From: Flectonema sp. DT1601
Lineage: Eukaryota; Euglenozoa; Diplonemea; Diplonemida; Diplonemidae
Reading direction: 5' to 3'
Assembly (NCBI GenBank): GCA_964019425.1
Contig: OZ025793.1
Location: 186,001 to 250,000, forward strand
DNA: 64,000 nt
Shown here: one piece after another, positions 53,792 to 63,663 of the stretch
How positions within the stretch are numbered: the stretch's first letter is position 1
Layout: every line of letters starts with the position of its first letter
The notes under the pieces: generated by a model
Databases searched by the model: none
What the model was told of the DNA's origin: nothing
Seen by the model: the letters and a program-made list of their open reading frames with translations, nothing else
Program-made: the position numbers and the translations under genes

Positions 53792-53962
53792 AAAGTCGCT
53801 ATGAACGCTTGGCTGCCACAAGCCAGTTATCCCTGTGGTAATTTTTCTGTCACCTCCGGCTTCATTGTGCTAAAACTGAATTAGAAAAATAAGAATACCG
53901 GACCCTTGAAGATTAATACTCACGCCAAGCACACGAGTTGAACGATAAACCACACGGTGGCA
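53641..53962 (-). rRNA. Partial large-subunit (28S) rRNA fragment, antisense to the plus strand
   Basis: Read on the minus strand this contains conserved 3'-region LSU rRNA blocks: ACCACAGGGATAACTGGCTT, CAAGCGTTCATAGCGAC, TTCGATGTCGGCTCTTCCTA, GGATTGTTCACCCACTAA and GTGAGCTGGGTTTAGACCGT. Variable parts differ from the well-known yeast and animal sequences. The small hairpin GACA-AGCAGAAT-TGTC (53739-53754) keeps pairing where yeast has CCGA-AGCAGAAT-TCGG. Only about 320 nt of a molecule of over 3 kb are present, and no other rRNA sequence is nearby, so this is a non-functional fragment. It begins about 28 bp from the array edge. Confidence 0.9.
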
Positions 53963-54202
53963 GTTAAGTTTTTTTTTTTTTTTTTTTGCCAAATAACACT
54001 CGAGACTAACTAAACATAACTAACATAGGGGAAGGACACTGCAACAAGAGTAGGTCATTGAGTCTGACTGAGAGTCATAACTAACGTAGTTAATATGTGA
54101 CTCGTCTAATGATACACAGGTGGCTACAGGATACATGTTCCTTTCCGTTTCTCATATTCAAAACTTTGCAGTACGTAGTATTCCAGAGAATCAGTAGTTA
54201 AC

Positions 54203-54842
54203 CTACTTGTGGACGCGGTGAACTTCGTGAAGCATGTCGCGTAGCTTTTCTGCCAGAATCTGTGTGAGTTTTGTTTTTTTTATGTTGTTTTGTTGAGTTT
54301 CTAAGGTGATTTCTAAATAAAGTCAACAACAATACCTGCATCTGCTCATGAGTACACGTCATGTTTAAATCTTCTCCGTTTGATAAAGGAATGTCAAGGT
54401 GGAATCTTTTTATTGATTTTGTTGGTTTTTCAGCTTCACGATCACCTAAGACGTGGTCAACTTTCCACCGAAGAGAAGAAACAGTAGGGTTTTGATGTCC
54501 TATTGTTTTCGTCTGTTGCCTGATTAGAAGTAGGGATTCAGTATATTTCGAACAGGCAACTATTTTTGATCTTTTTGAATCCCATCCACACTGCATGTCC
54601 AGAATATCACTAACATCAGAAGCATCGGCATCATGTTTGCATGCCTCGAGATACAAAACGGATAGGGAGCTATGAATACTTTTCATTATCAATTCTTCAA
54701 CTTGCGCTTTTAATTTTCTCTTTTCTCCACATAGCTCACTCAAAGTCCAGTTAACAATCTCTTCCAAACTCTGTTCATCAACTGCTGAGTCACTGCTTCC
54801 AATTGCCCGGAGGGTCTTTAACACCGAACTGCTTAAGTCCAT
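54203..54842 (-). CDS. COMM domain-containing protein (two exons)
   Basis: Exon 1 is 54336-54842 and exon 2 is 54203-54259, joined over a 76-bp GTATTG...CACAG phase-0 intron. The spliced product is 187 residues, normal for the COMMD family. Without splicing the frame would run on to 54198 with an unrelated basic tail. The COMM domain is residues about 121-186: SSLRWKVDHVLG with the family Trp, then FHLDIPL, then the Leu-rich end THEQMQ|ILAEKLRDMLHEV across the splice junction. The N-terminal half is helical, as in other members. COMMD proteins form the Commander complex, which acts with retromer-like machinery in endosomal recycling. Which of the ten animal-type members it matches cannot be told by eye. 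Confidence 0.85.
54260..54335 (-). other. Spliceosomal intron in COMM-domain gene
   Basis: 76 bp, GTATTGTTG at the donor and ACTCACACAG at the acceptor. Removing it restores the conserved C-terminal COMM sequence LAEKLRDML, which is strong support that it is real. Confidence 0.85.
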
Positions 54843-55399
54843 GTTATGTTATTACTTTTACTTCCTTAAGAGGATAGTGAGTTCGACTGTATAGTGAAAA
54901 TGATAAAATAAATTATCAACTGAAATAAGAACAAGTGCCCATTACGTGATGATATCGGCCAGGGATGAGTGGAGCCTCGTTGAAAAAATATCTAAAAAAA
55001 CGCCTTCTTTTTTTTTTTTTTTTTTTTTTTTTTTGCTTTACTAAAAAAAAAAAAAAAAAAAAAATTGGTTAAACTGCTTTCTTATTTATAGTAATAAGTA
55101 CCCGTATGTTACTACTCTGCGTAGGTCATCCTGTCTGACAGATTCAACTATTCTCACTTTGACACAAATGAGAGTTTGTGTACTTTTTTTAAAATTCTTT
55201 TTGGTTTTTTTTTTTTTTCTGCATGGACGGAAGCAGAGGGGAGAGAATGAAAAAAAAAAAAAAGAAAAAAAAAAAAAGAAAAAAAAAAAAAATGGGGGAC
55301 GAGAAAAGAAGCGAGAAAAATAAAAAATAAAAAACACTATTGAGTAACGGCTTCTAAACTAAAATACATAACAATAAGTGAAGACAACAAAGGCTACAA
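54843..55399. other. Intergenic region with long homopolymers
   Basis: About 560 bp between the COMM-domain and prefoldin genes. It has a T run near 55010-55034, an A run near 55045-55063 and A-rich sequence near 55248-55292. The open stretch there reads as Phe/Lys-rich low complexity and is not a gene. No RNA gene seen. Confidence 0.6.
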
Positions 55400-55831
55400 C
55401 TACTGCTTTGATGAGGCTTTGAGCATGCGTTCGATTTCAGCCTTAAAGTCTTCCTGGACTTGGACGACAACTTTTTTTTGTTTTTCATGTGCTTTGTTTG
55501 TTGCTTCGATTTCCTTGTCTACAGTCTTAATTTCATTGTTGATGTATTCTAATCTCTTGCTGACGATAGCCTTAGCGTCTTCGACATCCTGACTGACGAG
55601 TGCGGGTCCAATTAATTTATAAACTTCAGCTCCTTCTTCCATGACTTCCATTTCATTGTTCACCATCTCGTTTTCTTGCTTTTGGAGTTGAAGTTGTTGC
55701 ACCTTGTTCTGAAGCTTTCCAATCTTTGTCTGCATATCTCTCAATGACGTGCTCTCAGCATTCATTTTCTTCTGATAAAAGACCTGCCTCTCTTGAGGAA
55801 GCGGGTTCACCGGCTGCGGTTGCTGAGCCAT
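55400..55831 (-). CDS. PFDN6: Prefoldin subunit 6 (beta-type)
   Basis: A 143-residue protein with two long coiled-coil helices separated by the short hairpin region typical of beta-type prefoldins. Key matches are KLQNKVQQLQLQKQENEMV, then EGAEVYKLIGPALVSQDVEDA, close to the VFKLLGPVLVKQE segment of animal and yeast subunit 6, then KRLEYINNEI. Prefoldin is a six-subunit cytosolic chaperone that hands nascent actin and tubulin to the CCT chaperonin. The N-terminus (MAQQPQPVNPLPQERQ) is about 15 residues longer than in animal homologues. The ATG is the first in frame and follows an ATAATTCAG acceptor-like site by 14 nt. Confidence 0.9.
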   Translation of the reverse strand: MAQQPQPVNPLPQERQVFYQKKMNAESTSLRDMQTKIGKLQNKVQQLQLQKQENEMVNNEMEVMEEGAEVYKLIGPALVSQDVEDAKAIVSKRLEYINNEIKTVDKEIEATNKAHEKQKKVVVQVQEDFKAEIERMLKASSKQ

Positions 55832-56132
55832 TTCCTTATCTTGATCTGAATTATATAAAGTAACATAGATAATAGTAACTTCACATTGTTAATAAATTTT
55901 AAAACAAATAACGAATTGTCCATATACCGCCATATCCCCCAACTGTATAACGGGAATGATTATTTTATATACCACAAGAGACTTTCCTTTACATACACTT
56001 CGTGTAGCAGCAGGCTGCTGTTTTTACCAAACAGAAAACAGTAACGTAACCAAACTGAGTGTATTACAGTTGGTGATTAATGAGTAAAGCGATCACGATA
56101 GCTGTCCTTACTCAACACCACTCTCTATTGAA
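55832..56132. other. Intergenic region upstream of prefoldin gene
   Basis: About 300 bp between the prefoldin start and the 3' end of the WD40-type gene. It holds a possible TATATAAAG at about 55852-55860 and a CAGCAGGCTGCTG palindrome near 56009-56021. Nothing else recognised. Confidence 0.4.
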
Positions 56133-58512
56133 CTATAATGGCGTGACTACTACCAAACCTCCAGGGCATGCAGTCGCTAATAAATGCGCGTTAGGTCCTC
56201 CGGGTGCGAGTTCAACAACGTGCGAGTTCGAGTGATTCACAAGACCATTTAAGGTACCTGTTTCATTACGATATTCTTCTGCAGCGTCTGTTTTTTTTGT
56301 ATTTTTTTTTTTTTTTTTTTGTATGAAAATTAAAAGTGTTCAAAATAAAATAAATAAAATCAATACCCTCGCTAACATCTGTAATTATATTGAGTGACAC
56401 TCTCGGAGGATCCTCAGCAGTCTTCGGTAAAGACCAATTCACATCTCTTATAATAAGAAGAGAAGTGTCTTCTGTGAATGCGAATGACGCCCTACCGTTC
56501 GATTTATTCGAGCTACCTTTTGCATAACAACAGCAAGACGCTAAATTCCAAGAAGATTTTACATCAGTTGTACGACATCCCTTACATGAACGTTTACCAG
56601 ATCCAAACATCAATGCTTGCTTAGCCCATCGCAAGATGCCAACCATGCCGTTTGATGAGACGTATGCGAGGAGAGAGTCGGACTTTGGTCGGACAAATAG
56701 TCGACCGGTGACACCAGAAAGTCGAAGACGTCGCTTGTGACTGACGACGTCTCTCCGTCTCTCATCTGTGATGTAGCTCATGTTCTGAATACCAGATTGT
56801 AGTTCAGAAGAATGTTTTAATTGAAAAGTTAATGAATCCTCTTTACCAAAAACAGAAATAGTTCCATCATCAAGACCAACAATAAGAGTACCATAACTAG
56901 TAGTGACCGTTGATGTTGGTAAAGACTTACCTTTACAAACAGTATGCGCTGGTAAAACGTGACCAAGTCCAACTTGAGTCATGTCTACTAGTCTAATTCG
57001 TTTATCAGAAAAACATCTGACGGTCATTACGTCTGTTTTTACGATTCTAACATTCTTATGATCAGGTGCGAATAATCTAAACTTTCCCAATCGATCTCGA
57101 CAGGTAGATTCCCAATTGTGAACAGGCATTTTATGATTAAAGTCTGCACAAGAATCATCACTATCATATCCAACAGCTGCTACTGAGTCAGTATACCACA
57201 TTGGAAGTATTAAGATTTCCTTAACTAACCCTGACACACACTGGAGTCTAATGTGATTCGTAACAAACATATGTGGACTTCCATCAGATGAGGTGACGTA
57301 GACACAACTGACGTCACCATTAGCCATTCCACAGTACAATGATATCTCTCCTTTCTTAACATGCCATGTCACACAAGTGAACGGACTTTCACATTTATCA
57401 TGACAAGTAGCGTATGGTGAGAGTTTACCGTGTGAGTCAGTCTCTCGGGGTGCCCCATAAATTGATACGTGACTGTGACTGGTCACCACTGCAAAGATAC
57501 CAACTCGATTGTGATCTGCTGATGCTGGACAAAATCGGTTCAAAAGTATCGCTGCGTTAGCCTCTTCCGAATCCTTCCCCCACCACTGAATATCTCTTGG
57601 TTGCCATAAGTCATCAGCAGCATTATTAAGTTTTGGTAACGTCAATTCAAATGTCGTTGGGCTAATGTTATCATCAGCGAGGTTCTTCTTATCAAATCCA
57701 GCTGTCGGACCTGCTGGAACCGCAATTTTCCACATTTGAATAATTCTTGAAAACAACGCACATTCTTTTTGTTTAACTTCTGTTGTTCCTTCTTGATAAC
57801 AACGTCCGTTTTCTGTTGCACCAATAACTATCTCAATAGGGACTCTAGTACCTTGTATAAGTAAGTATCTATATGGGTGAGTGTATGACTTTCCGTCAAT
57901 AGAACCGAACATTGTAGGACACCATCGTATTTTATTTATAAAAGGGATTCCAGTCGCTAAAAAGTTAGTTGGTGGTTGTGGTTCGTCTTCTTCTTTAATT
58001 TCTGAGATCATTCTGGTCATAGGTTTCATGGTTGTGGTTGGTGGTGATAATAAACTGCTGGTTAGTGACACCTCTGAGTAGAATGACTGAAGTGAGTCTG
58101 TTATTGGATGGGTGCATTCCTCTATTACGGGTGTGCATGCAGAAAATACTTCTTGTTGGCATTGCAACTCCGCCTCAACAGCAGCAATTTTCGACAAGGG
58201 ACAAGATATAGCCGCGTTATTACTTTCGTCAGAGCTATCGCTGTCATCGTCGTTGTCATCATCGTTGCGCTTTCGTTTTTCCCGTTCAGTTTCTTCCTTT
58301 TTCTTCGCAGGTTTTTTAGGCGTCTTCACTGCAGCTTTCTTCTTTGGTTTTGGTGATTCCGGCTCACTTTGTACAGGTTTACTTTTTGATTTTTTTGCTG
58401 CAGGTGCTGACTCTTCCTCTTTCTTTGCTTCTTTTTGTTTCTTACTCGCAGGACTGTCCTTTTTCAGCGCGGCCTCCGACGGCTGCTTAGCTTCAACGAT
58501 TTCCTCTTTCAT
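56133..58512 (-). CDS. WD40-type nuclear protein, possible TFIIIC subunit (two exons)
   Basis: Exon 1 is 56367-58512 and exon 2 is 56133-56287, joined over a 79-bp phase-1 intron, giving 766 residues. The first 110 residues are a Lys/Glu/Ser/Pro-rich tail with clustered basic stretches (KKPAKKKEE, REKRKR) that look like nuclear localisation signals, then an acidic Asp/Ser run. The rest has scattered WD40-like strands (FTCVTWHVKKGEISLYCGMANGDV, TLIVGLDDGTISVFG, LLAYVSSNGMVGILRW). The spliced end (HVVELAPGGPNAHLLATACPGGLVVV) is a typical last WD40 blade. Basic N-terminus plus a divergent propeller resembles the GTF3C2/Tfc6 subunit of the RNA polymerase III factor TFIIIC, but other divergent WD40 proteins cannot be excluded. 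A TTTTATTTAG acceptor-like site ends 9 nt before the ATG. Confidence 0.65.
56288..56366 (-). other. Spliceosomal intron in WD40-type gene
   Basis: 79 bp, donor GTATTGATT and acceptor AAAAACAG. It contains a poly-A run on the gene's own strand. Removing it replaces a Lys-rich junk tail with a WD40-like C-terminus and a clean stop at 56133. The donor shares GTATTG with the COMM-domain intron. Confidence 0.8.
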
Positions 58513-59340
58513 ATCGCCACCCTAAATAAAATGGAATCTTGTTAAAAATAAGATAATAAAAAAAACGTCTTTATAGCAATACGCATCCATATCGTAGGCA
58601 ACCTGTTTATGGTAAGCAGTACGACTCGTGTTATACGATCCGATAAAACGATACAAAAAGATTAAATTGTCTAATAAAAAATAAAAAAAAAAAATGGGGA
58701 CGAAGGAAATAATTCTACGGGATTGAACAATGAAAACAAGAGGGGGGTTTATGTTTTTTTTTTTTTTTTTTTTTTTTTGTGCAAGTAAAAATTCACTCTT
58801 TGAGTTAATATATATGTTACAATCCTCTTAGTTAGTTAGCGAGTCCGACATACAATCGAGTACCGGTTAGATAGACACAACAGGGTAGAACGGTGGTTGA
58901 CCACCTGTGAGTCTCCAATACAACAACATTGTTCAATACATGTTTAAAGGATGGTACAGGAAAAAAAAAAAAAACATCATTTTTTTATCGTCTGCAATAA
59001 AGATCTATAAAAAAAAAAAAGGAGAGGGAAAAAAGAAAACTGCCAAAATTAACAACGGGAAATGGTTTTTTTTTTTGGGGGGGGAAAAATGAAATGAAGA
59101 GCTCAAGAGTAAGCACTTCATAAATAAAATTAACAGCAAATAAGAACACCAATAATTCTCCTTAAATGAATATACTTTCAGACAAAGCGAATAATGATGT
59201 GGAGGAGGATCTGAATTACCTGTCCCCCTTATGGATTAAATACAAAAAGAAATGAAGAGAGAGAATAAATAAAACACAATAACAATTGGACATCAGTAAT
59301 CCAAATTTTTTTTTTTTAAAATCAACTACAGCTAACGTAT
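58513..59340. other. AT-rich intergenic region
   Basis: About 830 bp between the IQ-motif gene and the WD40-type gene, with a T run of about 22 near 58757-58778, A runs near 58961-58974 and 59009-59020, and a G8 run near 59078. No gene, RNA fold or repeat of the array seen. Confidence 0.6.
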
Positions 59341-62300
59341 TTACATATGCCTCGGTGAAAGTGACGAGTCTTTAACAGAACTTAAACAGGCGATGACGCA
59401 GTTTACGTCTCCTGTGGCAATAGCTGTTTCAAGATCGATTCCTGGTGAAGATGATTTTTGATCACGTGGAGTGATGCATTCTAAGACAGCATTGACTATT
59501 TGATTGCTATCACGAGGAGTTCCTGGTGGGATGTCATTGAGCATATCGGCTAGAGTTCCGATAGACATTCGACCAACACTTCTTGACAGTACAGACAGTC
59601 GAGGTTCGAAATCCGTTGAATCATCAGGCAGAACTTCAGCTAACGTCCTAAAATCTTCAACAAAACTCATTCTCGTTGGACTTTCTGGAAGGCTAAGTTC
59701 GATACAACCCGGTGTGCTACATTCTGTCATCTCTGATTCTGTATCAGTTATCTCTGTCGTCCTTAAAATCATACTTCCAAATTTCTCAACAGGACAACGA
59801 CTTGCTCTCAGTTGTGCGATTGTTGTCGTACCCTCAACAGTTATTGAATCAAAACTACAATTATCAGCAGGTTGTATTAAAGGTGAATCGATGTACTCAC
59901 TTCTCTGATCATCATCAGAGAAGTCTAATTCGATCATTACGTTACTCAGAAACTCTTCAGAGTTGCCCTGAGAATGCTTTGATCTGCGTGTTAAATATCC
60001 TCTAGTGATCTTCTGAATTACTGTGGCGGATTGTTTTCGTAATTTCAAGTGTTGATGTTGTTTACGTGAGAAGTGAACTCGAGCCATCTTTTGAATTGTG
60101 ATGGCGGCAACAGATGGAAGCATTTGTTTGACCTCCTCAACAGAATTAGAGTCGCTGTCAGTATCCAGATCAGACTCTAAAGTAATATCACAAACCTCTC
60201 TATGAGGAGTGTGGTTTACAGGAAGTGGGGTAAGATCTGGAACTGGATCCAAACAAGCTTCTTCAGTTCTCGCACTTTGAGGAGAGACAGCTAACTGAAC
60301 TACTGTTGGAGCAGCTTTTCTACGTCTGCTGATGGGAACTGTTGTTGTCGTCGATGAAGGTTTTGAAGTTGGTTTTCTCTTCGAGTTCTTCGCAGACGTT
60401 GCTTTGCTAAAAAAGCGACGTTTTTTCTCTTCTTCGACTCGAGATTCGACAGCACAGGATTTGCGACGTCTCTTCTCATCAGAGATCTTCCCTTTGAGTT
60501 CATTGAGACCAAGTTGTTGAATCTCATCACGGCAACGCTTCTCATCCACAAGTAGCTTTCTGTGTTTTGCTTTGGTTTTGAGATCGGCGTTTGAGAAACT
60601 CCTCGTAGACTTCTTCTTTAATAAAAGCTTCGCAGAAACTCGCTTCGCCAGAACACATCTCCACAAACTTTGTATCTTTATGTAAGCAGTCAGTAGCTTT
60701 GCAGACTTTCTTCTTCCGAAGAACCCTCTCGTGTTACGTTGGATTGTGATGGATGCATTGCGTTGCTTTGAGAGTTTGTTTTTTATGTTTTTAGCGACAA
60801 TAATTCTACCCAGGCCCTGAAGTACAACACAGCTAGTTAACAGAGCATTCTTTCGTCTGATTGCAATCTGCATGCGGAAAGTACTCTGAATGGTTGTTAC
60901 CGATTTCTTAATTAATGAGAATCGAGTTCGGCAGATCCATCCCTTCGTGTGTGTTTGAATAATGAGAACAGCTGATCGGAGGGAGTTGTATTGCTTACGA
61001 TTAATCATTTTTCTGAAATGGCTTTGAATTAGAGTAGCCTTCTGTACCTTAATGTTTGATTCTCGAATATTATTAACACAACCCCTTGATAAATATGATC
61101 TCACATGTGATTGACATCTTATTATCTGGAGTACAGCTTTGTTGTATTTCATTGTTTGAGACCAACGACGATAATTCTTTTGAATTGTTACACAACTCTG
61201 ACGTTGTTTTTTATAAAGATTCTTACAAGCGAATCCTCTGCAAATTCGTTGGAATACAGATATTGCTTTTAGAGTATTGGAATACCGTATTCTGGATAGC
61301 AGCATTTTAAAATTTGATTGAATGATAATAGCTGCTTTCTCTTGTGAATGTTTTATCATCGTTGCTTTAGCGTGTTGATGGTTTTTGACAAGTCGTTGGA
61401 TGAGTATAACGGATGAGATTTGTTTCTTAAAAATATTTTTTACTAAAAACATTCGGACAGCACTCTGAATAACAATTGCTGACTTCAACTGAAAACGTTT
61501 TGAAATCCACAACCTGACGTTAGACTGAATGAGTTTTGCCATTCTTGTTCGGATCGTTATCTTACTTCTCACAGCTCGTTGGATTATTACACAACAGTGA
61601 AGCTCTTTCGATTTTTTACAAAGAATTTTTCTTGAAAAAAACTGACGAGCAAGTCTTTGAATCACAGTTGCCGCATTATTACAAGCTTCCTTCATAAGAA
61701 AGAATTTCTTAACTTGTTGACGAGATCTGACGAATGATTGAATGACGTTTACCGCTGTTACTTTAGGTTCGATGAGTCGTTCTCTAACAAAACGCTGAAT
61801 AGCTACAGACGCTGCGTGTTGTTGTGCGAACTGAATTGCAACTGATGGAAGAGGTCTGACGGCGGTGATGGTGACGATCTCAGTTTCTTTCAACCACTTT
61901 TTGACATATCTCTGAATTCTAATAACAGCTGTCGTCTTCTTTAACAATTCATCAGCTAGTAGTTTCCTCACTTTATTTCCTCTAAAGACCTTTTGTACTA
62001 CTCCAACTGAGCGAATTGTTGAACTGAACATCTTCCTCACCTGCAGTCCTCGAAATACCTTTTGAATAGCAACGCAGGCTGATGCTCTCTGAAGCAATTT
62101 ACTTGAAACTAATTTCCGTGCAATCATGCAACGAGTTGCTTTCTGAATTATAACACACGCGGATTGTTGATTACTTTGCGTTAGCTTTCTGTTAGCAATT
62201 GATTTGAGAGTGATCATACTCCGTGTTGCTTTTTGAATTTTAATACAAGCTGCGATTCTCTTATTTTTATAAAGCATTAATCTGACTGATCGTTGTAATA

Positions 62301-63663
62301 TTCTAACAGATCGGAGGGATTGAAGTGTCTTTACTCTTTTACGAGATAGGAATCCCCGAATGTGTTTTTGAATTCGCACAGCCATCATTTCTCTTTTACT
62401 TTGCAACAGCAACGCAGCTTCCAAACGCTTCGTTTTTTCAACTGCTTCTGTCCTGAAAGCTCTCTGTATGACTATAGCAGCATCACTTCTCACAGTTGCT
62501 GTGTGTGAGAGGTGTTTACGAACCGCTCTCTGGATTGTAATGGATGCAGAAACACGTTTGTTGGATTTCAAAAGTTTTCTGATTGCTTTTTGAATGATGA
62601 CAGCAGCGTTAGTCGTGACGGTCGTCTGAGACCTATTTTCCCGATTCAAATGATTCTTAACGGCTCCCATAATTAGAAGACTCGCTGATCGTCTTCTTTT
62701 TAATGTCGACTGATGTTGTTTTCTACTAAGAAATCCTCTGATGGTACTCTGGATTAGAATTCTGGCAGCAATTCTCTTTTTAATGCAACGAGCTATTCTA
62801 ACTCTGAATGACGCCGTTTTAATAAATGACAATATTGTGTTGTAGGAACTGATTAGGTTATCATGGTGCATTCTCCACCATCTCTGAAGGGTTATTACAG
62901 ATTTCTGTTTTTTCTGATTGTGAAGGAGAGAAAGGTGTGAACGCATTACCTTCTGAATAATCATAGCAGCATTAGTCCTCATTATTAAATCATGATGAAT
63001 TCTCTTAGCGAGGACACCTCTTCGAAGTGTCTGGAGACGGATTACGTGAGTCAGTTTGTTCACAAAACGTTTTGCTAAAAAACTGCGAGCATGTTTTTGA
63101 ATTTGAATTGCACAGCGTGATTCTTGAAGTAGCTTTGAAGTCACTTTACGACATTTTGACCCTCTTCGAATTGCCTGCATACGAATAACAGTCGGCTCGA
63201 CAGATGGATTTGAGATCTTTTCCTCAGAGCCGTTGATAGTTTCAGAAGCATACTTTCTACGATACAGTTCTATAGATATAATAAATGAACTAATAATTAA
63301 ACCACCCACTGCTTGCATAATCCACTGTGTTAAAGGATTACTTGCTGGTTGTGCTGGTGACTTAATTTCCTCATTCAAGTTAGACCCAGTCTCTGATACG
63401 TTTTCAACAACTTCACTGATGACTTTCTCTGTGAAGGTTCTTAACCATTTCTTTATTGTGTGTCTTTGACTGATTTTCATTTCGAATTCATCTCTCATTA
63501 ACTCATCGAGTTCAGTTTCCGTAAATTGCATAACATCATTGAGGGTAAGCCCTGTGTCTTCTAATCGAGTATTAAACCCGTCAGTTACGTCACATCCAAC
63601 AGTTGAATTTATCATCCCTAAGATACCAACTAACAATATTAACATCCATCTGACTGACCACAT
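59341..63663 (-). CDS. Membrane-anchored protein with about 35 IQ motifs
   Basis: A 1440-residue protein. The start is the ATG at 63661-63663; the frame extends three codons further up but only to a TTG. It opens with a signal peptide (MWSVRWMLILLVGILGMI), then about 90 residues including a SAM-like helical stretch (TLNDVMQFTETELDELM). A membrane segment follows near residues 115-133 (IMQAVGGLIISSFIISI) with YRRK on its inner side. From about residue 160 to 1040 come some 33 IQ motifs of the type [AV]xxIQxxxRxxLxRK, and two more lie near residues 1180-1260. IQ motifs bind calmodulin and myosin light-chain-like EF-hand proteins. The C-terminal 180 residues are acidic and Ser-rich without recognised domains. 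The topology predicts a cytosolic IQ tail tethered to an internal or surface membrane. The IQ array resembles ASPM, but no calponin-homology or other ASPM domain is present. Confidence 0.8.
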   Translation of the reverse strand: MWSVRWMLILLVGILGMINSTVGCDVTDGFNTRLEDTGLTLNDVMQFTETELDELMRDEFEMKISQRHTIKKWLRTFTEKVISEVVENVSETGSNLNEEIKSPAQPASNPLTQWIMQAVGGLIISSFIISIELYRRKYASETINGSEEKISNPSVEPTVIRMQAIRRGSKCRKVTSKLLQESRCAIQIQKHARSFLAKRFVNKLTHVIRLQTLRRGVLAKRIHHDLIMRTNAAMIIQKVMRSHLSLLHNQKKQKSVITLQRWWRMHHDNLISSYNTILSFIKTASFRVRIARCIKKRIAARILIQSTIRGFLSRKQHQSTLKRRRSASLLIMGAVKNHLNRENRSQTTVTTNAAVIIQKAIRKLLKSNKRVSASITIQRAVRKHLSHTATVRSDAAIVIQRAFRTEAVEKTKRLEAALLLQSKREMMAVRIQKHIRGFLSRKRVKTLQSLRSVRILQRSVRLMLYKNKRIAACIKIQKATRSMITLKSIANRKLTQSNQQSACVIIQKATRCMIARKLVSSKLLQRASACVAIQKVFRGLQVRKMFSSTIRSVGVVQKVFRGNKVRKLLADELLKKTTAVIRIQRYVKKWLKETEIVTITAVRPLPSVAIQFAQQHAASVAIQRFVRERLIEPKVTAVNVIQSFVRSRQQVKKFFLMKEACNNAATVIQRLARQFFSRKILCKKSKELHCCVIIQRAVRSKITIRTRMAKLIQSNVRLWISKRFQLKSAIVIQSAVRMFLVKNIFKKQISSVILIQRLVKNHQHAKATMIKHSQEKAAIIIQSNFKMLLSRIRYSNTLKAISVFQRICRGFACKNLYKKQRQSCVTIQKNYRRWSQTMKYNKAVLQIIRCQSHVRSYLSRGCVNNIRESNIKVQKATLIQSHFRKMINRKQYNSLRSAVLIIQTHTKGWICRTRFSLIKKSVTTIQSTFRMQIAIRRKNALLTSCVVLQGLGRIIVAKNIKNKLSKQRNASITIQRNTRGFFGRRKSAKLLTAYIKIQSLWRCVLAKRVSAKLLLKKKSTRSFSNADLKTKAKHRKLLVDEKRCRDEIQQLGLNELKGKISDEKRRRKSCAVESRVEEEKKRRFFSKATSAKNSKRKPTSKPSSTTTTVPISRRRKAAPTVVQLAVSPQSARTEEACLDPVPDLTPLPVNHTPHREVCDITLESDLDTDSDSNSVEEVKQMLPSVAAITIQKMARVHFSRKQHQHLKLRKQSATVIQKITRGYLTRRSKHSQGNSEEFLSNVMIELDFSDDDQRSEYIDSPLIQPADNCSFDSITVEGTTTIAQLRASRCPVEKFGSMILRTTEITDTESEMTECSTPGCIELSLPESPTRMSFVEDFRTLAEVLPDDSTDFEPRLSVLSRSVGRMSIGTLADMLNDIPPGTPRDSNQIVNAVLECITPRDQKSSSPGIDLETAIATGDVNCVIACLSSVKDSSLSPRHM

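Noticed and set aside
55086-55337. 83-codon Phe/Lys-rich frame near 55086-55337
   Set aside because: It consists mostly of translated homopolymers and has no recognisable feature.
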